Assembly: GCF_010389155.1 (NCBI RefSeq)
Contig: NC_057767.1
Coordinates: 9,345,765 to 9,409,764, forward strand
Direction: 5' to 3'
Origin: Erigeron canadensis
Taxonomy: Eukaryota > Streptophyta > Magnoliopsida > Asterales > Asteraceae
Length of the DNA: 64,000 nucleotides
A model generated the notes under the pieces. It did not search any database. It was not told where the DNA came from and was given only the letters and a program-made list of their open reading frames with translations. Positions 46,834 to 58,600 of the stretch are shown here, piece after piece. How positions within the stretch are numbered: position 1 is the first letter of the stretch; the number at the start of each line of letters is the position of its first letter. Position numbers and translations under genes: made by a program.

Positions 46834-49800
46834 CTAGCATGGTACGAGCGTGTTGCGGCGGGATACCATGATAAAGGCTTCTCATGTCGTGACTAACAAA
46901 TAAAAGTAAGCGTGGACAATCAATTAACAATAGCATGCGATGGATAATGTAGCTGCAACAGCGGCCAATGTTAATCTAAAAATAGTAGGAATTAAAATAT
47001 ATCTAACAAATATCTGTATATGCAAACTGCAACTTAGATGTAAAACTAAATATGTATTGGAAAACTCATGCAGAACCCTAATCCTTATTTCAGTTACATA
47101 ACCAGCTCAGCTCAACATAATGCGAACGAATAATATCACTGAAAAGACAAATTAAAAATTACATTAGTTAGTCGAAATGAAACGACTATTAGATACTTAA
47201 AAAAAAACAATTCCAAAATGTAAAGTTTTGTAAGACGTAAAAAGTTATCATCATATAGCGTCAACAAACAAAAGAAACATGAAATATTTACCTCCAAAGA
47301 AACCACATGAGGGGATGGCTGGCAAGCGGTGGAGAAGGTGCAACAATCGGAGTTAGCGCGTTGTTGAATGCAGCGGAATTTGGGGCTGCAGAAGGCTCGA
47401 TTGGAGCGCGTCCATTGGACGCATAGATGGAATTAGTAGGCGTTTGGTGCTGTGTGCGCGAGTGTCGACGATGTTTCCTTTTGCACAATAAAGAAGCATC
47501 GGTAGATGGACCTGTTTTTGCTATTTGATGACACTATGTAAAGATCAAAAGGTTTGTTAATAAAATGGTAGTACGAAAATTTTGTATGGAATGAAAATTA
47601 TTTATATACATCTAAAATAAATCATGACATTTTAATTATAGAAATTATTATGAAATAATTAAGAAATTGTTACAAAATTTGAAAAGTTAAAAATTATAGA
47701 GTATGCTAGATCTACAAACAATTTACAAACAAATGAATACAATTATACAAACACATGTGATCACAATCAATAATTTTGTATTGATAACAATCAACTAATA
47801 CTTACCATAAGTGATTTATTGATAAAAATGAATTAAATACTTACCATAGGTGATCACAATTAACATGGACACGTTTCTTATTCGTTTTCTTACGTTTGAA
47901 ATTATGTATTGATAACAATGAATTAGATACTTACCATATATAGTTGATTTTGTGAACATGTGATGTTTCTTACTTACGTGATATGTTTTGATAGATGAAG
48001 GCATAATAGACATTTTCTCCCTGTAATTTTCAACAAGAGGTTGTATTCTTTAATACGTAGTATGCTGATATCTAAATAATAGGTGTGAAAATTATAGATA
48101 TAGATATAAGTTGCATGTTGATATCTAAATAATAGGCGTGAAAATTTTAGCACATTTATTTTTTAAATGGGTCACTATGGGTAAGGTTTTTACAAGTATC
48201 TAGTTGAATATATAAACTTGGCTACGGGTTAAAATTCAGAATAATTACGTCAAACAAATTTACTAACAAGAACCAAAATAAACTTACATATAACAAAGTT
48301 CCTCAATACTCCGTGCCACATATTAACTCCTTCGAGAACATGAGAAGCGATTTCAGCTGGAATAATGGGTGATAGGTCCCAACATTAAATCATCTCCAAC
48401 CAAACACATATACACTCTGTTCTTGAGTTAAATTTAGAAGAGAAAAGAAGATAAGTTAAAGTAAAATAATAAAAATTGAGTTCTTGGGTTTTTATGCAAT
48501 GGAAAAGAATTGATTGTGAAAGAATTGGAAAGGTCATTGCCTATATAATTTTCTCAGCCTATCTCCCGCCCAAAATTGACGTGATTCCAAAGGAAATCAA
48601 GTATACATGTTAGGTAATTACTCTTGTACCCTTTATATCTCTTGTATAATTATGTTTATGTTTGCCTCCTCAACTCGTCTTCTTTTGCTCTCTTTGGCGC
48701 CATATAGGAAACAGAGGGTCAGCCCTCTTTTCTTTGCTCAGCAAACATGACCATTCAACATCAGGTTTTTCTTGATTTCTTAAGCATCCCTATCATTTAT
48801 GTTTTTCTTGATTTCTTGATGTTATTACTTAGGGTTTTATTGTGTATAAAAATTATATAGATAGGAAATGGTCAGAGGTGGAATATAGTTTTAAAGTGCA
48901 CCACTGAGGCAGTGATATTGATTATATAATTAAAAGGGGATCATGATATTATAATGTTCCCTACAGTTTGCAATGCTCTGAGAAGTCAAAAACATCTAAA
49001 AAATTGCACTTTTGCTATTTGCTGTGAAATATTGGAAGAATGTAAAGATTCAAATTGCATTTTTTATGATGTACAGTGGTGCAATCCAACTTAAGAATCT
49101 ACTTGCACTTCAATGCTGATATTTATATTAAATTTTGATTTGTCTAAGTTATTAAATGTGTATAATTGTTACTTAAAAGGATATACTTGTCAAATTGTCA
49201 TTTTTTATTTCTTTTTTCTCAACATAAAAAAGTTTTATTTTCACTTCTGTTCCTTTCATTACCATAAAACTCAAGAACACAAAATATATACCAATTTTCA
49301 TCTATTTCCTTTTCTTTTATTTTCATTTCATATCATTTCATTTCTTTTCATTTAAAAGTAAACTCGAGAACACAATGATAGTGAGAGTTTTCTCACTCAT
49401 GGATATCATCAACAACATCATAGATATATAAACTTGTAAAACATTTATGGAAGCTTACATTCTCAATGAACTGATAAAGTTCATGGAAGAGAAATCATTA
49501 CCAATTAAATGTTTACAACATAATTTGTAATCTTAAGAAGATATATTTCACCAAATTTCACACTGTAATTAGACTCGGCACAAATCTTTACCAAAAGTAA
49601 ATAAAAATAAACATCAGCATAAAATTAAATAGACATGTTAACAAAAGATTCGTCATTCTCATAAAATATATTTAAAAAAATCAAAATTATTGAAGGGGCA
49701 AATTGAGTAGATATGAACAACAACATCGAAGTCTACTACAAAGTACAAAATAATATGTACTAACCATATGCATAGATGCCTCTTAAAAGATTTTCTTGCA

Positions 49801-50273
49801 GACCCATGACATCAAAACTATCGTAAACCGCGTCATATGTCATGTCCCCGATCTGATAATAAATTGAAAAAATAAATAAATTGATATATGAAGAACAATT
49901 GTACAGATATATTGAAGAATAAATTAGGGTTGATTCATACCGTCGGTTCAAGTCATATTTCCACAGTTTCGTCCTTCATATCGTCGAGTCATGCCACCAC
50001 CACCGGTGGTGATGGCCAGCGGATATTGTTATTCTGATGATGGTGATAATCAACGACGATAGTTGTGTTTGATCTTGATGGTCGGCGGTATTCGAATGGT
50101 TGATTGGATTAGGCTAGAGAGAGGGAGAGAGATTTGTGAGAAAACAAAGGGGAAATCCCCAACCCTAATTTGGACATCGGGTAATGAAAGATTAACAAAA
50201 AAAGAAGGGTATAATAGACAATTCCCCCTGCGTAATTTTTAAAGGGGCTATAATTTTTAATAAGTAGTATAGA
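46834..50273 (-). mobile_element. Probable composite Helitron, about 3.4 kb
   Basis: The 3' end on the minus strand is clear: CGCAACACGCTCGTACCATGCTAG before T (46,834). A matching 5' end TCTATACTACTTATTAAAAATTATAG preceded by A lies at 50,273. A second, mutated 5'-like end (ATACTACGTATTAAAG, with a downstream GTCTATTATGCC phrase like the one after 50,273) lies near 48,066. The interval may thus be one Helitron of 3.4 kb, or one of about 1.2 kb with another piece attached. No helicase/Rep gene is present. Short frames (47,288-47,488 minus) do not resemble known genes. Confidence 0.45.
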
Positions 50274-50512
50274 TATAGATAAAATTATTCAACTTCTTTA
50301 TGTTCATATAATTTTGTTCAAATGGTTATTTTACTAAATTAGGAAAAAAAAAACAAAAGTAATACATAAACAAGTAAGGGAAAAAAAAATCCTCTGTTAG
50401 AGCACCAATCCTATTTATTCGTTCAAGTTTTAAGTCTAACTTGTTATTGATAACTCAAATTTGAGTTGAATGTGTATTAGTTTTTCATCCATTTGGTCAT
50501 TTTAATTAATAA

Positions 50513-50933
50513 CTAGCTAATCAACCCGTGTTAACTGAAAATCGTTTTGCTAATAAACCGAATGATACCTCGATAGTTTTAAATATGTTTGCATATTAAA
50601 ATGTAATAATAACATTGTTAAATAAGCTGAAAAATTATGATAAATTATTATGTAAAAGCCGAAACTAAATGTAACAAAAGTTGTGTAGTTGTGGACACAC
50701 GCTAAAACACATATGGTTGTCACAGACAAAAAAGTAAAACCATTATCAGGAAAGACATCATGTATTTTGGCCTATAATAATGAAAAATTAAGATGATTAA
50801 AATCTTACATAATAATGTAGGCATTTAATAAAAATCTATATAAATGATACATATTGAACAAAGAAAGATAGTTTGAATAAAAAATGTGTTGATGTCATAT
50901 TTAAATTAAAATAATGTGTAGTAATATAATAGA
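50513..50933 (-). mobile_element. Non-autonomous Helitron, family A copy 2
   Basis: On the minus strand it starts TCTATTATATTACTACACATT (50,933, after A) and ends ACACGGGTTGATTAGCTAG (50,513) before T, a canonical Helitron junction. Its body matches copy 1 at 46,107-46,567 over the whole length with scattered differences. Noncoding, 421 bp. Confidence 0.72.
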
Positions 50934-51078
50934 TTTGCATTTTACATGTGGTTGATATAAAATACCTGAAAAAATAATGCAAAATCATTAAATAAAATAC
51001 TAGCATTACATAAAAATGAAAATAGAGTTCGACGAAAATAGTAAATTATAAAAGAGTAACACTCAATATTTTCTCTTA

Positions 51079-51982
51079 GGGCATGTTGGGTTGAGAGATT
51101 TGGAGCCAGAGAAATGGAAATGATTTAATTTCCCTTGTTTGGTACAACAAAGAATTGAGACACGGAGAAATGTGATTTCTCGGAGAAATTGATTTGTATA
51201 GAGTCTCATTTCCCTACTTTTTGTGAAGAAATGTATTTTCTTAACACAATTTCTCCGTGCTTCTTATCCCGAGAAATGGTTCAGTATACGAAAAAAAAGT
51301 ATATAAAAGAAACAGCATGTGCAAGGCACATGCCTTTAACAAATTTAGATCTCCTTCTCATCAATCTCTCCTCCATCATCCTCCACAATCTTCCATCCTC
51401 TCTCCTCTATGTTCACTGTGTACATCACAGTGATGGATCTGACGCACTAAGTTAGCCGATCGAAAATCTTACCATGGATCAACTCTATTCTCCAACTCAA
51501 TCTCTTCAAATCTGAAGAAGTTTTTTTCCCCAATATCAAACCCAATTGAATTAAATTATTATTCAATAATACTTTGTTATTATCCATTATTTATGTGATA
51601 TTGAAACCTGAGATAATAATATTGAATTTATATAATTGCATGTGAATGGTGATGGAGACGTGTTTACGGATTGTTGACGATCATGGATGTTGCAGGCCTA
51701 CACATCTTGAAATGGGCTTTATTGATATTAATTTTTATCTATTTACTTTTGATTTAATTAATATTTTGAAAACATCTTTCTAATAAAAAAGAACTTCTAT
51801 TGTTGATAAAATGAGATTTTCATTTCTCTCACTTTTATACCAAACACAAGAAATGACTTCCGTTCATTTCCCTGATCAATTTGTTTGTCATTACCAAATA
51901 AAGGAATTTATTGAATTTCTCAGTTAATTTCATTTCTCTACTTCATTTCATTTCTCTGAATTTCTCCATACCAAATGTGCCC
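51079..51982. mobile_element. Tourist-like (PIF/Harbinger) MITE
   Basis: The ends are inverted: GGGCATGTTGGG on the left, and on the right CCAAATGTGCCC (complement GGGCACATTTGG). The target copy TTA flanks both sides (51,076-51,078 and 51,983-51,985), the mark of PIF/Harbinger elements. Inside, both arms are full of gagaaatg/catttctc phrases in inverted order. The middle (about 51,290-51,780) is unrelated AT-rich sequence without a transposase, so it is non-autonomous. 904 bp is long for a MITE. Confidence 0.78.
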
Positions 51983-52160
51983 TTAATACTTTTCTTAGTA
52001 TAGTAACATAGTATGATAAGATAAAATATAAAATAGTAAAATATAAAAGAGCAACACTTAATATTTTTCTCATAAAAGTAGACGATTTACCTAAATTATC
52101 TTTTTCATTTATTTACTAATTTAAACTTCTCCAACTAATATACCTATAATATAGTTAATA

Positions 52161-52406
52161 GCTAATGAGTTAAAACCCCAGCGGCATTTCGAAGTCTTGC
52201 AATGATACTTGGATCCTGGGAGACCAAGGTTCGAGTCTGAGCAGATGAGGTTTTACCTCAAATTTAATGTTGAGCCTTCTGTAACAGTTAAATTGGTGGG
52301 TGTTCCCTCCCCTGTGGTCCATGACTTCGTGGATCGGTCGCTAGTGACTGTCTGCCCGAATGGATGTAACGGCTAGCCGTCCCGTGACACGAACGTTCAA
52401 AAAAAA
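52161..52406 (+). mobile_element. tRNA-derived SINE with 12-bp target duplication
   Basis: The body contains a pol III box B (GGTTCGAGTCT at about 52,228) some 65 bp from its start and an upstream box-A-like region, as in tRNA-derived SINEs. It ends in a poly-A run after acgaacgttc. The 12-mer atatagttaata stands directly before it (52,149-52,160) and directly after it (52,407-52,418). The perfect target duplication and A tail show insertion by LINE-type target-primed reverse transcription. About 246 bp. Confidence 0.85.
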
Positions 52407-52418
52407 ATATAGTTAATA

Positions 52419-54439
52419 AAATTGTTAACTACATAAATCACTCAACCCTTAAAATAACTATACTACCTTTTTATATCAATTGTTTCGATATTCACCATCA
52501 CAACACCACTTCTAGTAATCAACGATCATAGGAATAATTAATTAATATTCATGATCGATTCATAGACCATGATTTTCCATGACTTTTGGGTAATCGCTTC
52601 TTTGAGCTCTCGTTTTGTTGTTGATAACATTAAAAAAAAAGATGTATCGGTATAAGCTTTTTTAATAAATAGGATATGAGTAACAAATAATATGCACATC
52701 CGGGTTTAGAATAAAATTATATTATTAAATGTTTAGACTAGTAATCCACTAGGAACTTGGCCTAAGTGGATTTGGCCTAAGTCTTTGGAACTTGGCCCAA
52801 GTCTAGATGTATGTATATGTAATCTTTTGATATTCGGATTATCCAAATATCCAGAATTTTGGAAAAATACGTCTGATTCGAGTCCAATATTCGGTTTTCG
52901 GATAATCTCAGATGCGGTTTCTGGATATTTTGGATTTGTGTGTTATGATGATATAATTAAAACGATACATTAACAGGATTAATCATTTTCCTACAAATAT
53001 ATATGTCTAAAATATGTATTTAAAAATCTTCTTTGCTAATAAAATAGGATCCCAATATAAAAAATCCTTCTAAAATTTGCCACGTGGCGGCAGACCTCTA
53101 TCTTTTCAAAGTTACCTCCACAAAAACCTTGGCCCCACATACTTTTTTTTTTCTTTCGTCTTTTATTTTTCTTTTCTTATTTCCCGCTTCTTATTCTTTT
53201 CCCTTATTTTCTTTTTGATCTGAGATTTTTGAATCTTTATGAACATAAGTAAGTTTTTTGTGAACATAAGTAAATGTGTATCATAAGTAAGTTTTATTAA
53301 TTGTCTTATTATTTCCGTTAATTCTTACCTATTCCAAAAATATAAGTTAATGTTCATTTTTTATAAAATTTAGAATTCAGATTTGGGTTCGGTACAAGGT
53401 GCTAAGGGATGCATCTCATGCGTTATATTTGAGTGTGATGTAACACGTTACGTCAACAAGTTAGCTTCCGAGTTGATCAACAATGATACCAATGTATGTA
53501 ACACTTTTGCACATTATACTTGATAATATATTGGTGTATATGTTATTATGATATGATGAGTTTGCATTTGCTTACAGTGACTAAGATCCATTTATATTTT
53601 ATGTTTAGGGCAAACGCTATGAGATGTTCCAACATGAATTTAACGTTTTTGTTGGTAAAAGATTTGCTTGGAGAATCAGGGTATCAAAATACAACATCGA
53701 GAACAAATCTAATGTATTAATCAAATGATGATAGTGTTATTAAGGCTATACTAAAAAGGGTAGCTGGTCATAAGGTATTAATCAAATATGGTGCTCCGTT
53801 TAAGTTGGAATTAACTTTGCTTGATTTCAATTATCTTAACACATATATTTATTCCAAACAATTTTTAAAATAGGATAGTCCATCTAATGTTGATTTACAT
53901 GTTTGAGTGAACTGCATCCCTTACTAGCTTTAATATGAAGGTACATTTATAAAACTCCCAATCATTATGTATATAACCTTACATTAAAACTGAGACATTA
54001 TTATACCTATATCTAACAAGTTACTTGGTTATCACTATACACAGGATACTGTGTTTGAGAGTAGTGAAAATGCTAGCACTATTCAAGCAATGAAAAGCAC
54101 TACCTCTAATGCATGTTTAAAAAAGTGTCTGACCATGATGGTCAAGATTTATTTGTTCACAAAATGAAATTCTCGAAGCTAGAGAAGTATTAAATACTTC
54201 TCATGACCATAACTATGTTTGTTTGAGATTATTTATAAGTTTTAAATATAACATTGGTTGGTTAGATTGTTTTGCTATTGTTGTACTTTTTTTTGGATAT
54301 GGGTGAAACTTCGAGCCACACACAAATTATTGATTCTTCATTATAATTTAAATAAATGTTTGTGGTTGAATGAATAAATGCACTTATAGGATTCGAGTTG
54401 TTAATATGCGGTAATGATTTGACTTGGATCAACTATTTA
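52419..54439. other. Intergenic stretch around the RPA-like relic
   Basis: AT-rich. Apart from the relic at 53,374-53,776 I see no gene. 53,140-53,220 is pyrimidine-rich. 54,050-54,200 may hold further decayed coding sequence related to the relic, but no motif is left. Confidence 0.4.
53374..53776 (+). pseudogene. RPA-like OB-fold gene fragment
   Basis: Two exons can be joined in phase. 53,374-53,493 encodes KGCISCVIFECDVTRYVNKL and starts after a tttag acceptor, ending at a GTATGT donor. From 53,609 (after tttag) comes FNVFVGKRFAWRIRVSKYN. After about 53,690 the frame breaks (stops, then a continuation DDSVIKAILKRVAG in another frame). The wording fits the OB-fold domains of replication protein A large-subunit-like proteins, which plants carry in many copies and which Helitrons often encode. 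No start or end is found, so it is a relic; nearby Helitron ends make a Helitron origin likely but unproven. Confidence 0.6.
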
Positions 54440-54788
54440 TCTATACTCCATATTAAAGCAAACTACTTATTTTTTTTTTCAACCCTTCTACCTTTGAAAT
54501 ACATATTATACCCTCCTACAAACAAATATCTCTTCCACTCTTTTAAGTGATTTTCCCGTACTACCCTTCCATCTATTTCTCAATGTCCATCTCTAATCCT
54601 CTTCTCTCTTGCTATCGCCTAAACCCTAATATAAAAATTACTTTCATCTCGACGGCAATCAACATCAACCTTCAAAAAGATTGGTTTCACGTGTCCCTCG
54701 CTCTCTCTGTTTAACTGCAAGAAGGTACCGACACATTTAACCATCACCTTTTCAAAGGTACCGCCGCATCGCGTGGGTACCCATCTAG
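54440..54788 (+). mobile_element. Non-autonomous Helitron, 349 bp
   Basis: Starts TCTATACTCCATATTAAAGC after A and ends GCATCGCGTGGGTACCCATCTAG before T. The 5' TC, 3' CTAG and A|T target are canonical, and TGGGTACCCA forms a perfect palindrome just before the 3' end. The interior is pyrimidine-rich and noncoding. Confidence 0.8.
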
Positions 54789-54890
54789 TCCTTTATAAAG
54801 CATATTAACCTCTCATATTTTAAGAAATTTAGCACTTTGTTATACCTAAAATATTCTTATTTCTTAATCCTAATTCTCCTATACACCTAA

Positions 54891-55128
54891 TCTATACTTT
54901 TATACTATTTAATAAATAAAGCAACCCTCTCTTTAAAAGTTATGGAGAATTATCTAAAATACCATTAATGATTAATTTACAATATCAGTCATTTATCCAA
55001 AATATCTACATTAACTTTTTACATCAATTATCTACACCACTCGCTGCCGCCTCCACCCCCAACAGTCGCCTCTACCACCACACTGTTGCCGCCACAACCA
55101 CCACCGCATTGCACGGGTACCATGCTAG
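54891..55128 (+). mobile_element. Non-autonomous Helitron, 238 bp
   Basis: Starts TCTATACTTTTATACTATTT after A and ends CCGCATTGCACGGGTACCATGCTAG before T. Same orientation and end type as the neighbour 100 bp upstream. The 3' half has CCGCC/CCACCACC repeats. Noncoding. Confidence 0.78.
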
Positions 55129-55664
55129 TCATAGTGATACATGACTCCAAATATAAAGATGTGAAACATCAATGCTTATCATTGGATTAATAGTATTTAA
55201 ATATAAAAATTTTATTCATATTTTGCTACTCATACCTGGATAGTCATCTGAGTTGATTAGCTAATATACATACTACAATCAATTGTTGATACATCAATTA
55301 CATAAGGGTTGAGAGTATGTGGTTGTTATGTATCTAGCTTGGGTATAGAACCCCTCACATCTTACTTTTTTAATCCATAAAATACACGAGACTCATCATT
55401 TATTAAAAATATTAAAAAATTAATATATAAGTAGTTTTATAGCTAAGTTAGCTATATGACAACCACACACTCACTTTTAAAGTTTGTCATCCTTTGCTAG
55501 TTCGCTCACAAAGTTGTTGTTAAATATTTTACCTATCTTCTATTCCAAAAATAAATCTTTCAAACCCATACAAGTCCACCCAACCAAAAACCCTTCTCAC
55601 TTTCCAGAGTCCCGATCATCCCAAAATCCCCATTCCACCACCACACGCGCCACCACAAAAAAAG
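55129..55664 (+). promoter_or_regulatory. Upstream region and leader of TYW1
   Basis: About 530 bp between a Helitron and the TYW1 start codon. AT-rich to about 55,440, then CA/CT-rich as in plant leaders. A short upstream ATG frame overlaps the TYW1 start in another frame (55,484 on), which might lower translation, but its coding nature is doubtful. Confidence 0.4.
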
Positions 55665-58600
55665 ATGCCCACCACCGGCGCCGCCGCCACAACCTCCATT
55701 TCCACCACCTCACTAACCACCCACTTAGCCCTTCTAACCATCTTCTCCGCCACCACTCTATACTGTCTCTACAAATCACGCCGCCCAAAACCACCACCAC
55801 CATCATCAAACCCTAACAACAAGCCCAAAATCTTTTTCATATCACAAACCAACACTTCAAAAACCTTGGCCCATAATCTTTACAACAAGCTAACAAACAC
55901 CCATAACTTTGTTTTTGACTTAGTTGACCCAAATCATTATGACCCCGAAGACTTACAAAACGAAAGTTTGGTCATTTTTGTCGTGTCGACTTGGGAAGGC
56001 GGAAACCCGCCTTCGAATGGTGAGTTTTTGTTTAATTGGTTGAATGAAAGTGCTGAGGATTTTAGAGTTGGGTCATTGTTGTTGAATAAATGTAGGTTTT
56101 GTGTTTTTGGTGTTGGGAGTAAAATGTATGGTGAGGAAATGTATAATGTAGTTGGGAAAAGCGTATCGAGGGCGATGAAAGCGCTTGGGGCGGTTGAGGT
56201 TTTGCCGTTTTGTGATGGGGATGTTGATGAGGGGGATTTGGATGAGGTTTTCGGTAGTTGGTGTAAAGACGTTGTGAGGGTTTTGAAGTCGGGCGAGATT
56301 GAAGGGAATGTTGGGGGGATAAATGGAGTGAATGGGGAGGGGGTGAGTGAGGGATCGGATTATGAGGATGAGGACGATGAGGATTACGAGGAGGAGGAGG
56401 AAGAGCAAGAGGAAAATGGGATTGTGGATTTGGAAGATATTGCGGGAAAGGCGCCTACTAAGAAAGAAATGGGAGTGGTTAAAAGTGATGTGAAAAAGAA
56501 CGGAGTGAAGGAAATGGTGACTCCGGTAATTAGGGCTAGTTTGACTAAACAGGTATATTGATAACTAATTCAATTTCTAATCTTTGTAGCGTATGCTGTT
56601 AGTTAAAGTAGAGATTAACTATCTTTATGTCTTTTGGGAGTGCGTATAGCTTATTGTGTACTTTTGGAGTTTTCTTGTCATATCTCTTACGGCTATGAAC
56701 AACACGCAGTAGAATGGTGTACAAAAAAACCCGCCCCTAAACCGCCATGTAGAACCTTTTACTGCCAGTTAACCATAGCATAAGGGACTATGTCTACCAA
56801 ACTCTTTTTTTGAAAACCTAAACACAGTTTGACGTACACCTTTTTTTTAGGTAGGTGAGTGCTGTTTATATTGAAGTTTGAACACAACTTTTAAGCCATA
56901 AGCAGTTAACAATATGCATTGCTTAATTACAATTAAATGCTAAAAGTCTGCATTTGGAAGGTAAGCTGTGGCTTTATCTAGAATATGAAAATGGGATCTA
57001 TATGCTTTTAGATCAAGGGGTACTTCGGTAAGCTTTTTGTGATGCTTATTGCTTATGCGGTTTCTATTTTTTAAGCTTATAAGCTTGTACATGTGTTTAG
57101 GTTTAGCTTATTTTGGTAGGCCTATTAGCTTTTCTACAAATAAGTAGGCCAATAAGCTTAAGCTTCATCTTTTGAGCTTATTGGAAATGTGATAAGCTCT
57201 TATGCTTAAGCCATAAGCTTCAAAAATAAGGTTAGCCAATAACCCGAAGTGTGGCAGTACTGTTAAAGTGATTGTATTTGCTAACCTTTAGTATATATTG
57301 TTTTTTTTCTTTTTAATTGTATTTGCTAACCTTTAGCATATATATTGTTTTTTTTCTTTTTAGAAATTATAAAAATTACATAGTATCGTGGTTCTTACAC
57401 TAGTTTTGTTGTTTAATGTTTGTTCCTTTTGTTTGAATTGCAGGGGTATAAGATTATTGGTTCGCATAGCGGTGTTAAAATATGTAGGTGGACAAAATCA
57501 CAACTTAGAGGGCGTGGAGGCTGTTATAAACATTCCTTTTATGGTATCGAGAGTCACAGGTGAGTATTTTGTGTAATGCTTAGATGGAAATTTTTCTGAT
57601 GTACACACCTAATAGTTGTTTATAACATTTTGTAAAAAAGTAATGAACATTTAGTTAATATGGGTATTGTATCTATCAACATAAATGGGAGATGAAATTG
57701 TGAGCTTCAGTATGAATATACGCTTATGACTTGCATAAATACTTCTAGACTACACTTTGAGACTGACCAACTAAGATTGATTGCAAACTGCTCTCTGATT
57801 GTTATTGATATGGGTGGTTGATTATATCATATATCTATGAATAGGTTGATTTGGGTCAAATTGGTAAGGTAAAAGGCACTAGCTTAAAAATTAATGGGCC
57901 AGGTGGGTTTAGCAAGGCCCAAAATGTACATTTAGTGCATGGAACTTTTTAAATGGTCCAATGCTTAAAATTTAATGACTTTTTGTCAAGCCAAATACTT
58001 GTGAAATCATGCACTGTAACTTCGTAAGTTGTTCCAAAGCGATTGGAGTGGAATTTTTAGTTTGACCACTCATTGTTTTGCTTGAAGGATGCATGTACAG
58101 TATGTTAAATGGTTAATGATATACGTGAGACTATATAGACTTTTTAGACCATAGAATCCATAATCTTAAACCTGACATAGAGGGACATGGATTTTACCAC
58201 GGATTCGCCGTTCCCAAGGAATATACTTTATAATGGACTTAGTCACATGGATTGGGATCTCTAAGGAACGGGATTATGGTTTGCTATGATTAAAATCTCC
58301 GTAAGGTCGGATGTGGGCTCACTCCGGATTGCTTTGGGTATGATGTACCATATGATTTTGTATGGTGTACCCAATAATAATAATATTAGTTTCCTATATT
58401 TTTGTACATTCACAAGCCACGATCAAACTTCATTGATATATTAAGGGCGCCCATATATTAATATTTAAAGTAAATAAGGTGTTTTAATATTAAAATAAAC
58501 ATTCTGCAAACATACTAAAAGGAAAAAAAATATTTAATTGTGAACTATGTCACGGTTTGCACTTTGCTTAAGTCTTACAGTATGCACTTTAATTAGTTTA

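Noticed and set aside
47288..47488. Minus-strand 66-codon frame
   Set aside because: No motif, no splice partners, and it lies inside a Helitron-like interval. Could be a captured exon, but nothing supports it.
52161..52240. A genuine tRNA gene
   Set aside because: It has a box B but no foldable cloverleaf that I can draw. It continues into a longer body with a poly-A tail and a target duplication, so it is a SINE head.
55484..55816. Upstream plus-strand frame of 110 codons at TYW1
   Set aside because: It overlaps the TYW1 start in another frame and is His/Pro/Thr-rich because of CCACC repeats. The TYW1 frame carries the flavodoxin domain.
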